Part shown: positions 42,066 to 53,076 of the stretch, piece after piece | Numbering within the stretch: the stretch's first letter is position 1 | How the letters are laid out: each line of letters begins with the position of its first letter | Origin: Nematopogon swammerdamellus | Taxonomy: Eukaryota; Arthropoda; Insecta; Lepidoptera; Adelidae | Direction of reading: 5' to 3' | Assembly: GCA_946902875.1 (NCBI GenBank) | Contig: OX336353.1 | Coordinates: 18,985,151 to 19,049,150 of the forward strand | DNA length: 64,000 nucleotides | The notes under the pieces: model-generated | Seen by the model: the letters and a program-made list of their open reading frames with translations, nothing else | Databases searched by the model: none | What the model was told of the DNA's origin: nothing | Translations under genes and position numbers: made by a program

Positions 42066-42235
42066 TGTTATTATGAGTAGCTCGTGGATAAGTGGTAACG
42101 GCCTTGCTTATTAACCGGAAGGTCGCGCGTTCAGTGCCTATTGGCGTAAACCACTTTATTTTTCTTTCCGAGGTTGATAAGTGAATTTCTTGAACATGAG
42201 TTGCTCCATGGTTCGCATTCCATGTAAAATTATAG
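42066..42235 (+). repeat. SINE-like unit with a third tRNA-type head
   Basis: A-box-like GTGGATAAGTGGTAA and B-box-like GGTCGCGCGTTCAGTGCC, followed by the join motif CATGGTTCGCATTCCATGTA and AAATTATAGTAGGT shared with other SINE heads here. Confidence 0.6.
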
Positions 42236-43019
42236 TAGGTATCTTAATATCATCAATCAATCAATACTAATAATAAATCTGTAAGGGATGGTCATGGAGT
42301 AAGTTGCTTTATTTTTTGAGATATTGGGTTTGTAGACTCTGTGTATGATACTAAAACTAAATTTACGATTTTTAGAAATCATTTCTGTATGTATGTATGT
42401 TCCACCATAACTCTTAAACCGATCATCTGAATTCGATGAAACTTTGTAAAAGTACATTTACCTACACGGGACACAGGATAGGCTAAATAAAATTCACTTC
42501 CGGTTACGCTAAGATGTGGCTCCCATACAAACCGATATTATGTTCCGTAGGCGCCGTAGTACTATAGGTATTTACCGAGCGGGCGGCCGGCAGCTGGCGG
42601 CGGCGGCGGCGCGGAGGAGGCGCGGTGAGCGGGCGGCGAGCGAACTGAATAGCCGCAATATGATAGAATGGATCTCTGTTCCTCTTTCACGCAAAAACTA
42701 CTGAACAGATTTTGATGAGCATTTACAGTACATCAAAATAACATATAGGCTATAATTAACATCTAGGCAGCAGCGGGGCGAGGCGAATATGTATGTATGA
42801 ATTTCCTCCATAAAATTTAAGCCGATCATCTAAATTTGATTAAAATTAGTATACGCACATGAGACACACGATAGGCTAAATAAAATTCAGTTCCGGTTAC
42901 GGTAATAGGTGGAATATTTTAATTAGTTAGGTATCTAAAGTATTTGGTTTATTTTAACTGAAGTTTCTTATTTTAATATGGATAGCTTTTTCCCGCGGAT
43001 TCATTCGCGTGAAATTCGT

Positions 43020-44155
43020 ATTTCAAAAGAAGAAAGTAACTTAGGGCAGGGCCGCAGGGTGAACTGGATTCAGATAAACAATAAAAAATCTCAAAGAAAG
43101 TAAGTAACATACTAAAGGCGAGGCCGAATGCCGAGCTGCGTTCAGGAAGAGTATAAACCTTTTCGAAAAAAGTAAGTAACAAAGGGCGAGGCCGAAGGCC
43201 GAGCTGCGTTCAGGAAGACAATAACCTTTTCGAAGAAAGTAAGTAACAGAGGGCGAGGCCGAAGGCCGAGCTGCGTTCAGGAAGACCATAAACCTTCTCG
43301 AAGGGAAGCATTGACGTGGCACCAAGTTCATCCGGTGTTATGGGCTGACATCACGGATGTTGTAGGTGATGTAGCCAACCGTGTCAGTTTCCAGAAAAAA
43401 AAGTAAGTCAATAAGGGCGTGGCCGAACGCGGAGCTGTATCCTGGAAGACGCTGACAGTAAGTAACTATAGGCGATAGTTACATACTTTCTTCAAGACGG
43501 TTTATAGTCTTCCTGAACGCAGCTCGGCCTTCGGCCTCGCCCTCAATTACTTGATTTCTTCGAGAAGGTGTATGGTCTTCCTGAACACAGCTCGGCCTTC
43601 GGCCTCGCCCTCTGTTACTTACTTTCTTCGAAAAGGTTATCGTCTTCCTGAACGCAGTTCGACCTTCGGCCTCGCCCTCAGTTACTTACTTTCATCGAGA
43701 AAGTTTAGTCTTCCTGAACGCAGCTCGGCCTTCGGCCTCGCCCTTAGTTACTTACTTTCTTCGAGAAGGTTTATGGTCTTCCTGAACGCAGCTCGGCCTT
43801 CGGCCTCGCCCTCTGTTACTTACTTTCTTCGAAAAGGTTACCGTCTTCCTGATCGCAGCTCGGCCTTCGGCCTCGCCCTCAGTTACTTACTTTCATCGAG
43901 AAAGTTTAGTCTTCCTGAACGCAGCTCGGCCTTCGGCCTCGCCCTTAGTTACTTACTTTCTTCGAGAAGGTTTATGGTCTTCCTGAACGCAGCTCGGCCT
44001 TGGGCCTCGCCCTCTGTTACTTACTTTCTTCGAGAAGGTTTATTGTCTTCCAGAATGCAGCTCAGCCTGAAGCCACGCCGTTAGATACTTACTTTAGTTG
44101 AGAAGGTTTATTGTTTAGCTAAACGCAGATCGGCCTTAGTTACTTACTTTCTTCC
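43020..44155. repeat. Inverted minisatellite, about 67-bp monomers
   Basis: About ten plus-oriented monomers (43470-44155) and about five minus-oriented ones (43020-43463) meet head to head near 43464-43472. Each monomer has ACTTACTTTCTTCGAGAAGG, TCTTCCTGAACGCAGCTCGG and CCTTCGGCCTCGCCC, with GGCC-TTC-GGCC self-complementary. Three monomers form a 201-bp higher-order unit repeated at 43611, 43812 and 44013. 201 is divisible by 3, so a 177-codon repetitive frame (43551-44084) stays open; I regard that as a by-product, not a gene. Confidence 0.9.
43298..43407 (+). repeat. SINE body B, 3' fragment in the minisatellite
   Basis: GAAGGGAAGCATTGACGTGG to CCGTGTCAGTTTCCAGAAAA, inserted among the minus-oriented monomers. 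Confidence 0.85.
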
Positions 44156-44201
44156 TTTGAAATACGAATTTCACGCGAGCGAAGCCGCGGGCAAAAGCTA
44201 G

Positions 44202-45284
44202 TTTTATATATTTTTTGAAAATTATACTACGAGTACATTGTATTATGTTTAATGTACGAACATATTAAGTTGATACAAATTACGTAGGTATTAAAGTTTG
44301 AAAAAGGCTCTTTACACACACTTACTCGTATATAATAAGTATAAGTCTTTGTAGTCACTAAAATACTTGTATCAATATGTAACTAAGCTGTATAATCTAT
44401 ATAATTTTTTTTCAACAATGTAACGATATTTCGTTGCATAATGCACCTATCAATGAATTTAGTTCGATACCTAAAGCAGGGGGTTTCAACCGGTGTGCCG
44501 CGGCATACTGGTGTGCCGCGAGTGGCATCCAGGTGTGCCGCGAATTCTAAGTAACTCATTCAAACTGTGTTTGAAAACCGCGGAAGAAAAGAGCAAGCAT
44601 AATTTTTCGTCTATCTATATACATAGATAGATTATCCACAATGACATTTTCTGACTGATTTGTTTGAACACCTCAAGAAATTAAATGAGAGTTCGCAGGG
44701 AAGGGAGTTCGAAGGGCATTTTGACATCCTCAGTTAAAATGAGAGTTTTCACTGATAAATACTTTTAATACGTAAGTAAGTACGCTACATTACGTAAGTA
44801 CGAAGTCGCCAATTTCTTCGTCTTTAGTTTCTAAATTTTATATGCTTTCTTTGTGAATATAAATGTGGTGTGCCGTGAAATTTTCGTAAATGAAAAAGTG
44901 TGCCAGTTAATAAAAAAGCCGCCAAGTGCGAGTTGGACTCGAGCACCGAGGGTTCCGTACCATCACACAATATATTTGTATTATGTATGTATACAAAAAT
45001 TATTGTGTTTTGGAAAATCACGAAACGCCTTTCTAAATAAAAACTACATATATACAGTAATGGTTTGACTGTTAGGCACTCTTGTAGTTGAAATATACAA
45101 AAAAAATTGTTTTTATATGACATAACTCCTAATTTACTATTTTAGGATTTATCCTTGGGAGTAGAGTATTTATTAAACAACCAAAAAATGAAGATACAAT
45201 AAAAATTAAACTAATTATCTAAGCTAAACTAATATAAAATATAACTAAGTTAAAAACTAAAATTAACCTAAAATTAAAACTAAC
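44202..45284. other. Unique DNA with a hAT-like end and F scrap
   Basis: 44478-44545 (CAGGGGGTTTCAACCGGTGT and three GGTGTGCCGCG words) resembles one end of a hAT-type element; a matching right end was not found. 44927-44965 (GCCAAGTGCGAGTTGGACTC) is a repeat F head. No gene. Confidence 0.45.
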
Positions 45285-45530
45285 CTAAAAAATATAAAAT
45301 ATTTCGTCCAGCCCGTCCTCCGTGTCCTGTCCGCGAAGCGAGCCCATTACACCTGCTGCATTCCCACGCTGGATCGCCAGGCTGACTCTCTGCCTGAAGT
45401 ATTCACCAGCGCGTTTGTCATTTGCTTTTTCTATTAATTTTTTTGATAAGTTGCCAATAAATTTCTTTGTATCGCCGCACCACGGATCCTTTACTTGTGC
45501 TGTGAGAACTTGCTTTTTGCCAAATTTCAT
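45285..45530 (-). pseudogene. LINE ORF C-terminus fragment
   Basis: 81-codon frame ending ...YFRQRVSLAIQRGNAAGVMG, then LDEIFYIF and a stop. It shares the RQR.S.AIQRGNAA block with 24661-24891. I associate this with the C-terminus of a non-LTR retrotransposon polyprotein. 5' truncated; an AT-rich LINE-tail-like stretch follows on the minus strand (45180-45284). Confidence 0.6.
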
Positions 45531-45681
45531 TATGCTAGCTTAGTCAACGGGAAGTACTCTATATGTTTTGATTTGATTTGCCAGTAGCAAAAAAATGTGA
45601 CTTCAATGCTGTATCTAGGGATTGCGTTGACTAAACTAATAGCTTAAATTTTTTACACCGGAGAACAAAGTGATCCTATAA

Positions 45682-45962
45682 GGGTTCCGTTTTTTTCCTC
45701 GTTTGAGGTACGGAACCCTAAAAATTAGAAAATCGGTCAGGTATCTGTCTGTCCGTCCGTTCGTCCATGTTTCAGCCAATAATGATATGTACCTATATGA
45801 TGTGATTGGGGTTACTTTCTTTGAGAGAGTAGGTATACATATTTCATTTACGTGAACTCAGCTCGGCCTTCCACCTTGCTCTTCATGACTACATATTTGT
45901 GCTTCAATCAGATTTACTATTAAACCAATTTCACGCGAGCGGAGCCACGTGCACAGCTAGTA
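45682..45962 (+). repeat. Fragments of repeat F and a Helitron end
   Basis: 45682-45765: GGGTTCCGTTTTTTTCCTCG, ACGGAACCCTAAAAATTAGA, TCTGTCTGTCCGTCCG. 45840-45959: a single minisatellite-like monomer (CTCAGCTCGGCCTTCCACCT) and a Helitron terminus CACGCGAGCGGAGCCACGTG...CTAG. Confidence 0.6.
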
Positions 45963-46034
45963 ATAAAATAAAACGCTACGTGTCGTCTGTGTGTATGTTG
46001 ACTGGAAGAAATATCCGTAAGGGATAAGTCCACA

Positions 46035-46175
46035 TTTTTTTTATTCATACTGACACGGTTGGCTACATCACCTACAACATCCGTGATGTCAGCCCATAAC
46101 ACCGGGTGAACTTTGTGCCACGTCAGTGCTTCCCTTTGGTCGTGACGGCTACACTGAACTGGACGGAAAACACAA
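46035..46175 (-). repeat. SINE body B, 3' fragment
   Basis: TACTGACACGGTTGGCTACA to GAACTGGACGGAAAACACAA. Upstream, 46002-46030 is a GGAAGAAATATCCGTAAGGG tail like that of 10820. Confidence 0.8.
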
Positions 46176-46525
46176 ACTATATTTACGCCTCATATAAATT
46201 ATACAATACGAGTATGGTGCTTGTTTATTTCTGTAAAATGTTTTTTTGGAGCAATAGAGTATTTCTAACTATCTATCTAACTCGAGAACAACTGAAAGGA
46301 ATTAGATTGGTTATTTTATATGTACATTCAACTTGGTAATTCCTAACTGATATAGGTTATTTCTTATAGTGCTAAATGAATTTCACAATATGTAAGAAAA
46401 GTTTCCCAAAAGTCTGCAGTGATCTGCCTGAACCCGGCATAAAGTGCCAGCACATAAATGATTACATATGTATACATAACCTACATATGTATACAGAACA
46501 AAACAGAACAGAACTAATTAAAATG

Positions 46526-46870
46526 TTTTTATGGAATCTGACAAGGTTGGCTACATTACATCACCTACTACACTCTTGATGTAGTAGCCCATAGTACCTT
46601 AGTGAACTAGGTGTCATGTCAGTGCTTCCCTTTGCTTATGAAATATTTAATAAAATATATAAAAATAAGAAATATTTTCATAGCCGCTTCGCAATCGACG
46701 TAGCGGTGCTACCAATTACCAACCCTACCACCTACTAAGATAAGGTAAGCGACAGTTTTCCACTCCACCTAATAGAATAACCCGTCTAAGTTACAACCGC
46801 GCCCGGGTGTGCTTCACTTTCCGACCGGACGTCTATCCGTAGCACCACCAATTATTGAGTGTAGCCACAG
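46526..46870 (-). repeat. SINE T1 plus B, old and degenerate
   Basis: GGAATCTGACAAGGTTGGCT, GTGTCATGTCAGTGCTTCCC, CCAACCCTACCACCTACTAA, and a worn head at 46775-46870 (ACAACCGCGCCCGGGTGTGC). Confidence 0.65.
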
Positions 46871-47603
46871 GTCAGAAGTATTATGGTCCAACTAAAAAAA
46901 AATTTATATCTACTACTTCCAATCACTATGAAAATGCACCATAGAAATACCATATTGCTTCAAAAACATTTCAGAAACGACCACGATTTACTAATTTAGA
47001 CTTATCATATAATATTTTTTTTTAAAAAAAATATGCATATTTACATGAGAGCTCTCTTTCACATTATGTATATAAAAAATATTCAGGGGGCACATTTTAG
47101 CCACATAGCAAGAAACCGTTTCACCCGGTCTAGGGGTGACGCGGGCTACCGGCTGAGGGATGACGGTCGCCGATCGCTGTTCTGTGATGTTAGCTTAATT
47201 GTTTTGCTATAAATTGACTCCTAAACTATTTATATAGCGGTAGCTGGTCGGCGCGGTTTCGCAAGTTCCAATACGGCCGAACGTGCATAAATGAGTTTTT
47301 AATGAAAACCTTACCTAACCTACACCTGCTGCTTCACCATACGTAAATCGGACCGAATTGTTAGAATGAAGTTTTTGAAATAAAGAAATAACGAGCAAAA
47401 ACAGTATTTTTGGATAGGGGCTAGGGGTTGACGCTTTTGAGCAATGGTTGCATTGTACGTTCTAAAAACAATACCGGCCCATCTGGACCCAGCCTTAACA
47501 TGTGTGGCAGTGCTCTTCGACTATACCACGGAAAAAAATAGTAGAGGAGTTAGTCTAAGTAGACAGGGTACGTGTTTTTCACCAACTGGGTGGTTTCACC
47601 ATC
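46871..47603. other. Unique DNA, no gene seen
   Basis: Nothing recognised. GC-richer patch at 47120-47180 has no known motif. Confidence 0.4.
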
Positions 47604-47940
47604 GTATCGTGTGGGGCCGGTACTTTAAAATAATAGCCCAACTGCATCTCTCCCCGTGCATGTCGTAAAAGGCGACTAAGGGATAAGGACAAGATGCCGT
47701 GCTAAAGGGCGACAGGCTTGCCACCTCTCACCTTGGCACGGTACTTCCACCGAGTCATGCAGCAGGTAAGGGGTCTTCGTGCCTTACTTGCTGCTTGATC
47801 GATTGAATCTTGTTCGAATATTTTGCGAAACGTGGTGGTCGGTGTTGTGCTGTAATTAACCAGAGTTCTTGCAGCACAACACCGATTACTCTGCTTACTC
47901 CGATTGTCGGGATTCAACGTGTGTGATATGTATGTATGTA
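47604..47940 (+). repeat. Retroposon family A, full length
   Basis: GTATCGTGTGGGGCCGGTAC, CACTCTCACC-type middle (CCACCTCTCACCTTGGCACG), end CGATTGTCGGGATTCAACGT and TATGTATGTATG. Confidence 0.85.
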
Positions 47941-49635
47941 CGTTTTAAAGTTAACATTGGACGCAGTAGATCTTACAAAAGACCATATATTTTTATAGCA
48001 TCACACTAAACGTGCTCTCTAGAGAACCAGATAGTTTTGGTGTGATTAGTGGAGAAAAGTTGTGCCTCCCGCTACTCCCCGCACTGACTGTTTTACTAGA
48101 AATTAGATGGGATGCTGCAACTTCTCTCTACTAACTTCCTCCGTTAGCCTACTACGAATGTTGACGTCGAGTCGTCGTCGTCGGCGCCGCCGCTCCGCCG
48201 CGCCGCCGCGCCGCCGTCGTAGCGAATTACTTTTTTGCGATGCGAAATGTTTAACAATTTAGAGAAAATAAATTGTTATTGAACTGATATCTTATCAAAA
48301 TTAACGATTTCACTATTAAACCAAATGCAGATAATTTAAATAGGCAGATCGGTAAGTATTCATGTTTATGCTGTTAATAATGATTCTCTTGTGAGCGGTA
48401 GTACCTATGGGTAATTTTATTTGTAAGTTACTATAATTTCCAGTGAAAAAAAATTCCAGTGAAGTTTCTTGTCAGTTCTTCTTCGCTGTGATAATCAAAT
48501 TGGCGGAATGTTACAATGTACATTATGTATGACAAATCTGAGCGCAGCGTACTATCAAGAGATGATAAATAAACAATAAATAATAACACTTATATAAGGT
48601 ACTAATAAAACATTGTGACTTGCGATGTTGGTTAGAACGGAGAAGTTGACAGGACACACGACTTTGCTACCACATTTTAAGAGCAGTCAACTCTTTAAAA
48701 TAATTCTTTGAATAGTACATACACAAATGGTTGGATTTGCTAACTAAAAAAAATATGTTGACTATAAATATCTAAGTATTAAACCAAAGCTCTCGATACT
48801 ACTAATAGATACTAAAGATACAAAAGCCTAAGCGCGCCGCGAGTGTAGGACTACGATAAATCGTCGTGTCGTTAATACCAATAAAATAATACAATAATCG
48901 AAAACTCGTAAAAACTTCACCAGTTACTTAATACTAAATAAATTTGGTTCAAAATTCTACCACTTTATTCACGGTACTTTTCCTATGTGGCTCGATGTTT
49001 CAGGCCAAACGGATGGTCCTTTCTCACGAGAATATACTTAAAACCCATACCGAATAAATAGTTTAGTACCTATCTAAGTACTAAGTGCTTGGAAATGTAG
49101 TCAATCCCTGCGATCATATTATTATCTCCCGAAGAAGAACCATATTGTTAATAACCATATCATACCTACCTACTAGAATCTACAATGACAACAAATGACG
49201 CGTACTTAGACCATAAATATATATTTACAGGTATAATATTATAATGTTCTAACACAAAACTGCGGTGAACATTGCATCCTCCCTCGCATCCTCAAGTAAC
49301 TCGTAAGACGAATATCAACAGCAAACGTTATCTAAATGCGTACACCACATAATAGGGTACAACAATTTCTAAAACCGTCACACACAATCCAGGTACCTAC
49401 TTCGGCCCCTCTCCGAGAAATAACCAACAATTTACACAATTGTTTGATTTATGAACTTTTCGCGTCGAGTTGGCTCGCTTCGGGTCGGCGGTGGCGGCTT
49501 GGACCCTGCGACAAATAGTACCCGGGGTCGAATATGTTCGAAGTGAATCGTCAAGGCGGGGAACTGGCTCCGCGGTGACTCGCCGAAGGCGGCTTGTCTG
49601 GCGACGTATCGGCGGTGCGGAATAGTCCTAGACCG
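47941..49635. other. Unique DNA with GC-rich triplet run
   Basis: 48170-48228 is a (CGCCGC)n/(CGT)n-like GC-rich run. 48504-48590 repeats 36548-36630. 48955-49045 is a diverged relative of the 21524 MITE interior. 49430-49640 is less AT-rich with overlapping frames on both strands, unrecognised. Confidence 0.45.
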
Positions 49636-49645
49636 GGACGGATGT

Positions 49646-49989
49646 ACTGTGTGAGGCCGGTAATTAAAAAAGAATAGACCCACTGCGTCTCTTCCCGTGC
49701 GTGTCGTAAAAGTCGACTAAGGGATAAGGACGAGATGCCGTGCTAAAGGGCGACAGGCTTGCCACCTTTCACCTTGGCACGGTCCTTCCACCGGGTTGTT
49801 CAGCAGGTGGGTCTTTGTGCCTTACTTGCTGCTTGATAGTTGTCTTATCCGAATACTTTGCTAAACGTGGTGGTCGATGATGTGCTGCAATTTGCTGCAA
49901 CATGCTGAGTCCTTGCAGCACAACGCGGCTTACTTTGCTTACCCTGATTGTCGGGATACAGCGTGTGTGCTATGTATTGTATGTATGTA
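49646..49989 (+). repeat. Retroposon family A with 10-bp target duplication
   Basis: GTGTGAGGCCGGTAATTAAA to CTGATTGTCGGGATACAGCG and TATGTATG. Direct repeats GGACGGATGT at 49636-49645 and just beyond the tail at 49993-50002. Contains a small duplication (ATTTGCTGCAACATGCTG). Confidence 0.85.
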
Positions 49990-50200
49990 GAAGGACGGAT
50001 GTTTACTGTAATAATGTACCTAATATTAAATTAAAATATATACTAAATAAATATATTACATAATTTTCTTGAAATAAAAAAACAAAGTATTTTCTTCCAA
50101 TATCTAGGTATGTACAGAAGGACGGATGTTTACTGTAATAATAATGTACCTAATATTTAATTAAAATCAAATAATAAAATATTTTACATAATTTCATATT
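49989..50200. repeat. 127-bp tandem duplication
   Basis: AGAAGGACGGATGTTTACTG begins at 49989 and at 50116; both continue into TAATGTACCTAATATT. Confidence 0.8.
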
Positions 50201-50735
50201 TATTTGTAGACGTAATCTATATTCAAACTTGTTATATTTGCCCGCAGTTTAAATTATATAGGAGATTGATTACATTTTAAAAGCAGGTTTTTTAAAATCC
50301 AGCACTTCCTCAAACGCGATACCCTATTCACAGTTCGATAGTAATTTCCTTAAGTAGGCAACTAAATTGTATAAATTTGTTTGAATAAATTGGTGAGCTC
50401 ATTAGCGGTTCGATGCGTGTGAAAAATTTATCTTTCCTTAATGCTGATGTAATGCGAGAGAATTCGTTTTAATTACCCTGTTTAAATTAGTGTGCCGTCG
50501 AGCTTTGAGGTATTTTGACTATGTAACAGATTTTTTTTTAATAATTATTTATGGATTATCAACATTCCACTACGGTGAAGAAAATCAACTAATTTTATAG
50601 TTAGGATTCAGCGCACAGTTCCAAAGCTACCCGTTGGAGGACCTCGTTGAAATCGCATTACACCATGTGCCTGTGGCAACCAAGTGCCAGTACTTATATT
50701 CTGTCGTTATGGAAACACGGTCTATTTTTTAGGGT
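50201..50735. other. AT-rich unique DNA
   Basis: No gene or repeat recognised. Confidence 0.4.
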
Positions 50736-50741
50736 TCCGTA

Positions 50742-51087
50742 CAGGTTTGCCAGACGGTTCAGTTGAAAAAAACCGGACATTTTTCATCAAGGGCCTTTGT
50801 TTTTTCAGGTACAAAATTTAAGTTGATTTTATGTACCAAATGAAACCTTTACTTTTGAAAATATATGGGAGATAGAGTAATAAATAAAAGGGTTGAATTG
50901 ATCGAACTTACTGAAAAATCGAAGAACACAGTAATATTAGTATTAAAATGTTCTAAAAAAGTAGATATTTGCGTTATATGAAGAACAACCGGACGTTTTG
51001 GTGTCCGGTTTTTCATTATTTTGGAGACCGGACACAAGCCTCAAAAACCGGACTGTCCGGTCCAAAACCGGACATCTGGCAACCCTG
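50742..51087. mobile_element. MITE with CAGG(G/T)TTGCCAGA ends, 346 bp
   Basis: Left CAGGTTTGCCAGACG and right CATCTGGCAACCCTG are inverted. TCCGTA occurs directly on both sides (50736-50741, 51088-51093). Interior repeats CCGGAC/GTCCGG many times near the right end (CCGGACTGTCCGGTCC). Six-base duplication does not settle the superfamily. Confidence 0.75.
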
Positions 51088-51169
51088 TCCGTACCTAGTA
51101 GCAAAAACATGAGTGTAAAGATTGAAGATAAAAAAATGAATAATAAGACTATTCATAATCAAATCAATA

Positions 51170-51610
51170 TCAATACTAATAATAAATAAAAATATGCAAG
51201 AATTGATCATGGAGTAAGTTACTTTGTTTCATGAAATATTGCGTTTGTAGACTCTACGTATAATACTATAACTAAATTGACGATTTTTTGAAATATTTTC
51301 TGTATGTATGTATGTTCCTCCATAACTCTTAAACCGATCATCCGAATTCGATTAAACTTGGTACAAGCACAATATTTTAACTATACGTGACACAAGATAG
51401 GCTTAATAAAATTCAGCTCCGGTTACGCTAAAATGTGGCTCTCATACAAATCCAAAGAGTTTGTATTACGTCGCTGCGCTCCCGTAATACAAACTCTTTG
51501 TACAAATCAAATTGTTCCGCGCGCCGTAATAAAGGTCCGCTAGCGGGCTTACTTAATATCTTATTTTTCAATACGAATTTCACGCGAGCGAAGCCGTGGG
51601 CAAAAGCTAG
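51170..51610 (+). mobile_element. Helitron family E with micro-element insertion
   Basis: TCAATACTAATAATAAATAA at the 5' end, TTAAACCGATCATCCGAATT inside, CGCGAGCGAAGCCGTGGGCA and CTAG at the 3' end followed by T. After removing the 48-bp insertion and one duplicate it is about 385 bp, close to the 377-bp copy at 15110. Confidence 0.8.
51453..51500. mobile_element. 48-bp palindromic micro-element, copy 2
   Basis: 18-base perfect inverted ends CAAAGAGTTTGTATTACG around a 12-base centre. Perfect 8-bp duplication TACAAATC at 51445-51452 and 51501-51508. Compared with copy 1 it is reversed and lacks 4 bases of one inner arm (GCGA). The Helitron copies at 15377 and 42532 show the uninterrupted target (CATACAAAC). 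Confidence 0.9.
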
Positions 51611-51694
51611 TTAATAATAAGACTATTAATTATGCATACTAGTTAAATAAAAGCTTCATCCAGTGTGGGCGTACCAGCTCGGGTGGGTTTATAC

Positions 51695-51988
51695 CACAGA
51701 GCATGGAATACCGCGCGCGCCCCCTCCTAGAGACGCCCTAAGCGATAATATTTGAAACCCAATAACCGTACGCAGAGCTGCTAGCGCTTCGTATGTGTGT
51801 GTGTGTGTGTGTTAGTATCGACACTACACACAAAGAGGAGCAAGTTAGGCACACGCACAAAACAAATGCACACGCACAACACACACATGTAAGTTATAGG
51901 CCACGCCCACAGGCCTCAACGGCGTTGTAGGGAAATCGCGCTCAGGGCGTCTCTAGGAGGGGGCGCGCGCGGTATTCGATGCTCTGTG
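51695..51988. mobile_element. hAT-type MITE, copy 2
   Basis: CACAGAGCAT/ATGCTCTGTG ends with TIRs of about 46 bp, only one or two mismatches (CGCGCGCGCCCCCTCCTAGA). Flanks GTTTATAC and ATTTAGAC agree at 6 of 8 positions, a decayed duplication. Interior (GT)n is longer than in copy 1. Confidence 0.85.
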
Positions 51989-51996
51989 ATTTAGAC

Positions 51997-52392
51997 ACTA
52001 CCACCTAGTAAGTACATGTATATTACGAGTACCTTTCTGTCGGTCTGCAAAAGCGAATTATTTCAGGATGAATGGTTTTCTAGTCCACCTACTAGGTACT
52101 TACTCGTTTAATTGCATTTACAGTTAGGAAAGTGTTCTGAATGGGCGTAAAAAATGTATGACGTGAAAGAAGTTTGAAATGTCTCAATTTATGTTCGCAA
52201 GCAGGAGGCATAGATCATTATGCGCGTAGTAACTACAGCTGCTTGAGATTTGTTAGTACGGTCAGCACAATCTGTTAGTAGACATTGCTGTAAACGGAAA
52301 TTGTAGAAAATATTCAAAAGCATAAATACTTGAACATAAAAATAGAAGGTTCATTCTAAATATTGGTCAAATATTTTTTTTTAATCGGACGA
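51997..52392. other. Unique DNA
   Basis: No gene. 52347-52367 matches the Helitron-adjacent text at about 33925. Confidence 0.4.
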
Positions 52393-52647
52393 GTAAAACT
52401 GTAGTTCCCTTCCCTTCTTACCTTACTAGGTGGTAGGATTCATCCCGCCCGGGTTGGTACCACCGCACTGAATGAAACGTCAGTCGAAACGGCAATGTAA
52501 ATAGTTCGTCTTTTCCGTCCAGTTCAGTGTAGCCGACATGAAATGAAGGGAAGCACTGACATGACACCTAGTTCAGCCGGTGTTATGGGCTGACATCACG
52601 GATGCTGTAGGTGATGTAGCCAACCGTGTCAATTTTCATAAAAAAAA
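52393..52647 (+). repeat. SINE body B, complete body without head
   Basis: AAAACTGTAGTTCCCTTCCC, TTACTAGGTGGTAGGATTCA, CCGTCCAGTTCAGTGTAGCC, end TTTTCATAAAAAAA. Confidence 0.85.
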
Positions 52648-52730
52648 GAATATTTTCAGAGACGTTTACGCATTAGAAACTTTACCTCTTTATAATATTA
52701 TTAGCGTAGATTTGTAGATTAGTAGATTAT

Positions 52731-53070
52731 CGTACCGTGTGAGGCCGGTACTTAAAAAGAATAGCCCCCACTGCATCTCTCCCCATGCATGTCGTAAAAT
52801 GCGACTAAGGGATTAGGACAAGATGCCGTGCTAAAGGGCGACAGGCTCGCCACCTCTCACCTTGGCACGGTACTTCCACCGAGTCATGCAGCAGGTGGGT
52901 CTTCGTGCCTTACTTGCTGCTTGATCGATTGAATCTTGTTCGAATACTTTGCGAAACGTGGTGGTCGGTGTTGTGCTGTAATTTACCAGAGTTCTTGCAG
53001 CACAACACCGATTACTCTGCTTACCCCGATTGTCGGGATTCAGCGTGTGTGATATGTATGTATGTATGTA
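52731..53070 (+). repeat. Retroposon family A with 9-bp target duplication
   Basis: CGTACCGTGTGAGGCCGGTA to CCCCGATTGTCGGGATTCAG and TATGTATGTATGTA. GTAGATTAT at 52722-52730 is repeated at 53068-53076. Confidence 0.88.
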
Positions 53071-53076
53071 GATTAT

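Larger units (their letters stand above)
42261..44201 (+). mobile_element. Helitron family E expanded to 1.9 kb by a minisatellite
   Basis: 5' TCAATACTAATAATAAATCT preceded by A; 3' CGCGAGCGAAGCCGCGGGCA and CTAG at 44198-44201 followed by T. Flanking halves match the 377-bp copy at 15110-15486. In between are a second Helitron-like internal segment (42655-42910), an inverted tandem array and a SINE fragment. Confidence 0.75.

Noticed and set aside
43020..44155. CRISPR-like array
   Set aside because: Monomers are contiguous with no variable spacers, lie in eukaryotic DNA and have two orientations; this is a minisatellite.
44478..44925. Complete hAT element starting CAGGGGGTTTCAACC
   Set aside because: No right-hand inverted end or 8-bp duplication could be found, so only a possible end fragment is mentioned.
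51140..51632. Helitron 51170-51610 flanked by similar AATAATAAGACTATT text as a 20-bp target duplication
   Set aside because: Helitrons do not make target duplications; the sequence is low-complexity and similar to the element's own 5' end, so it is not diagnostic.
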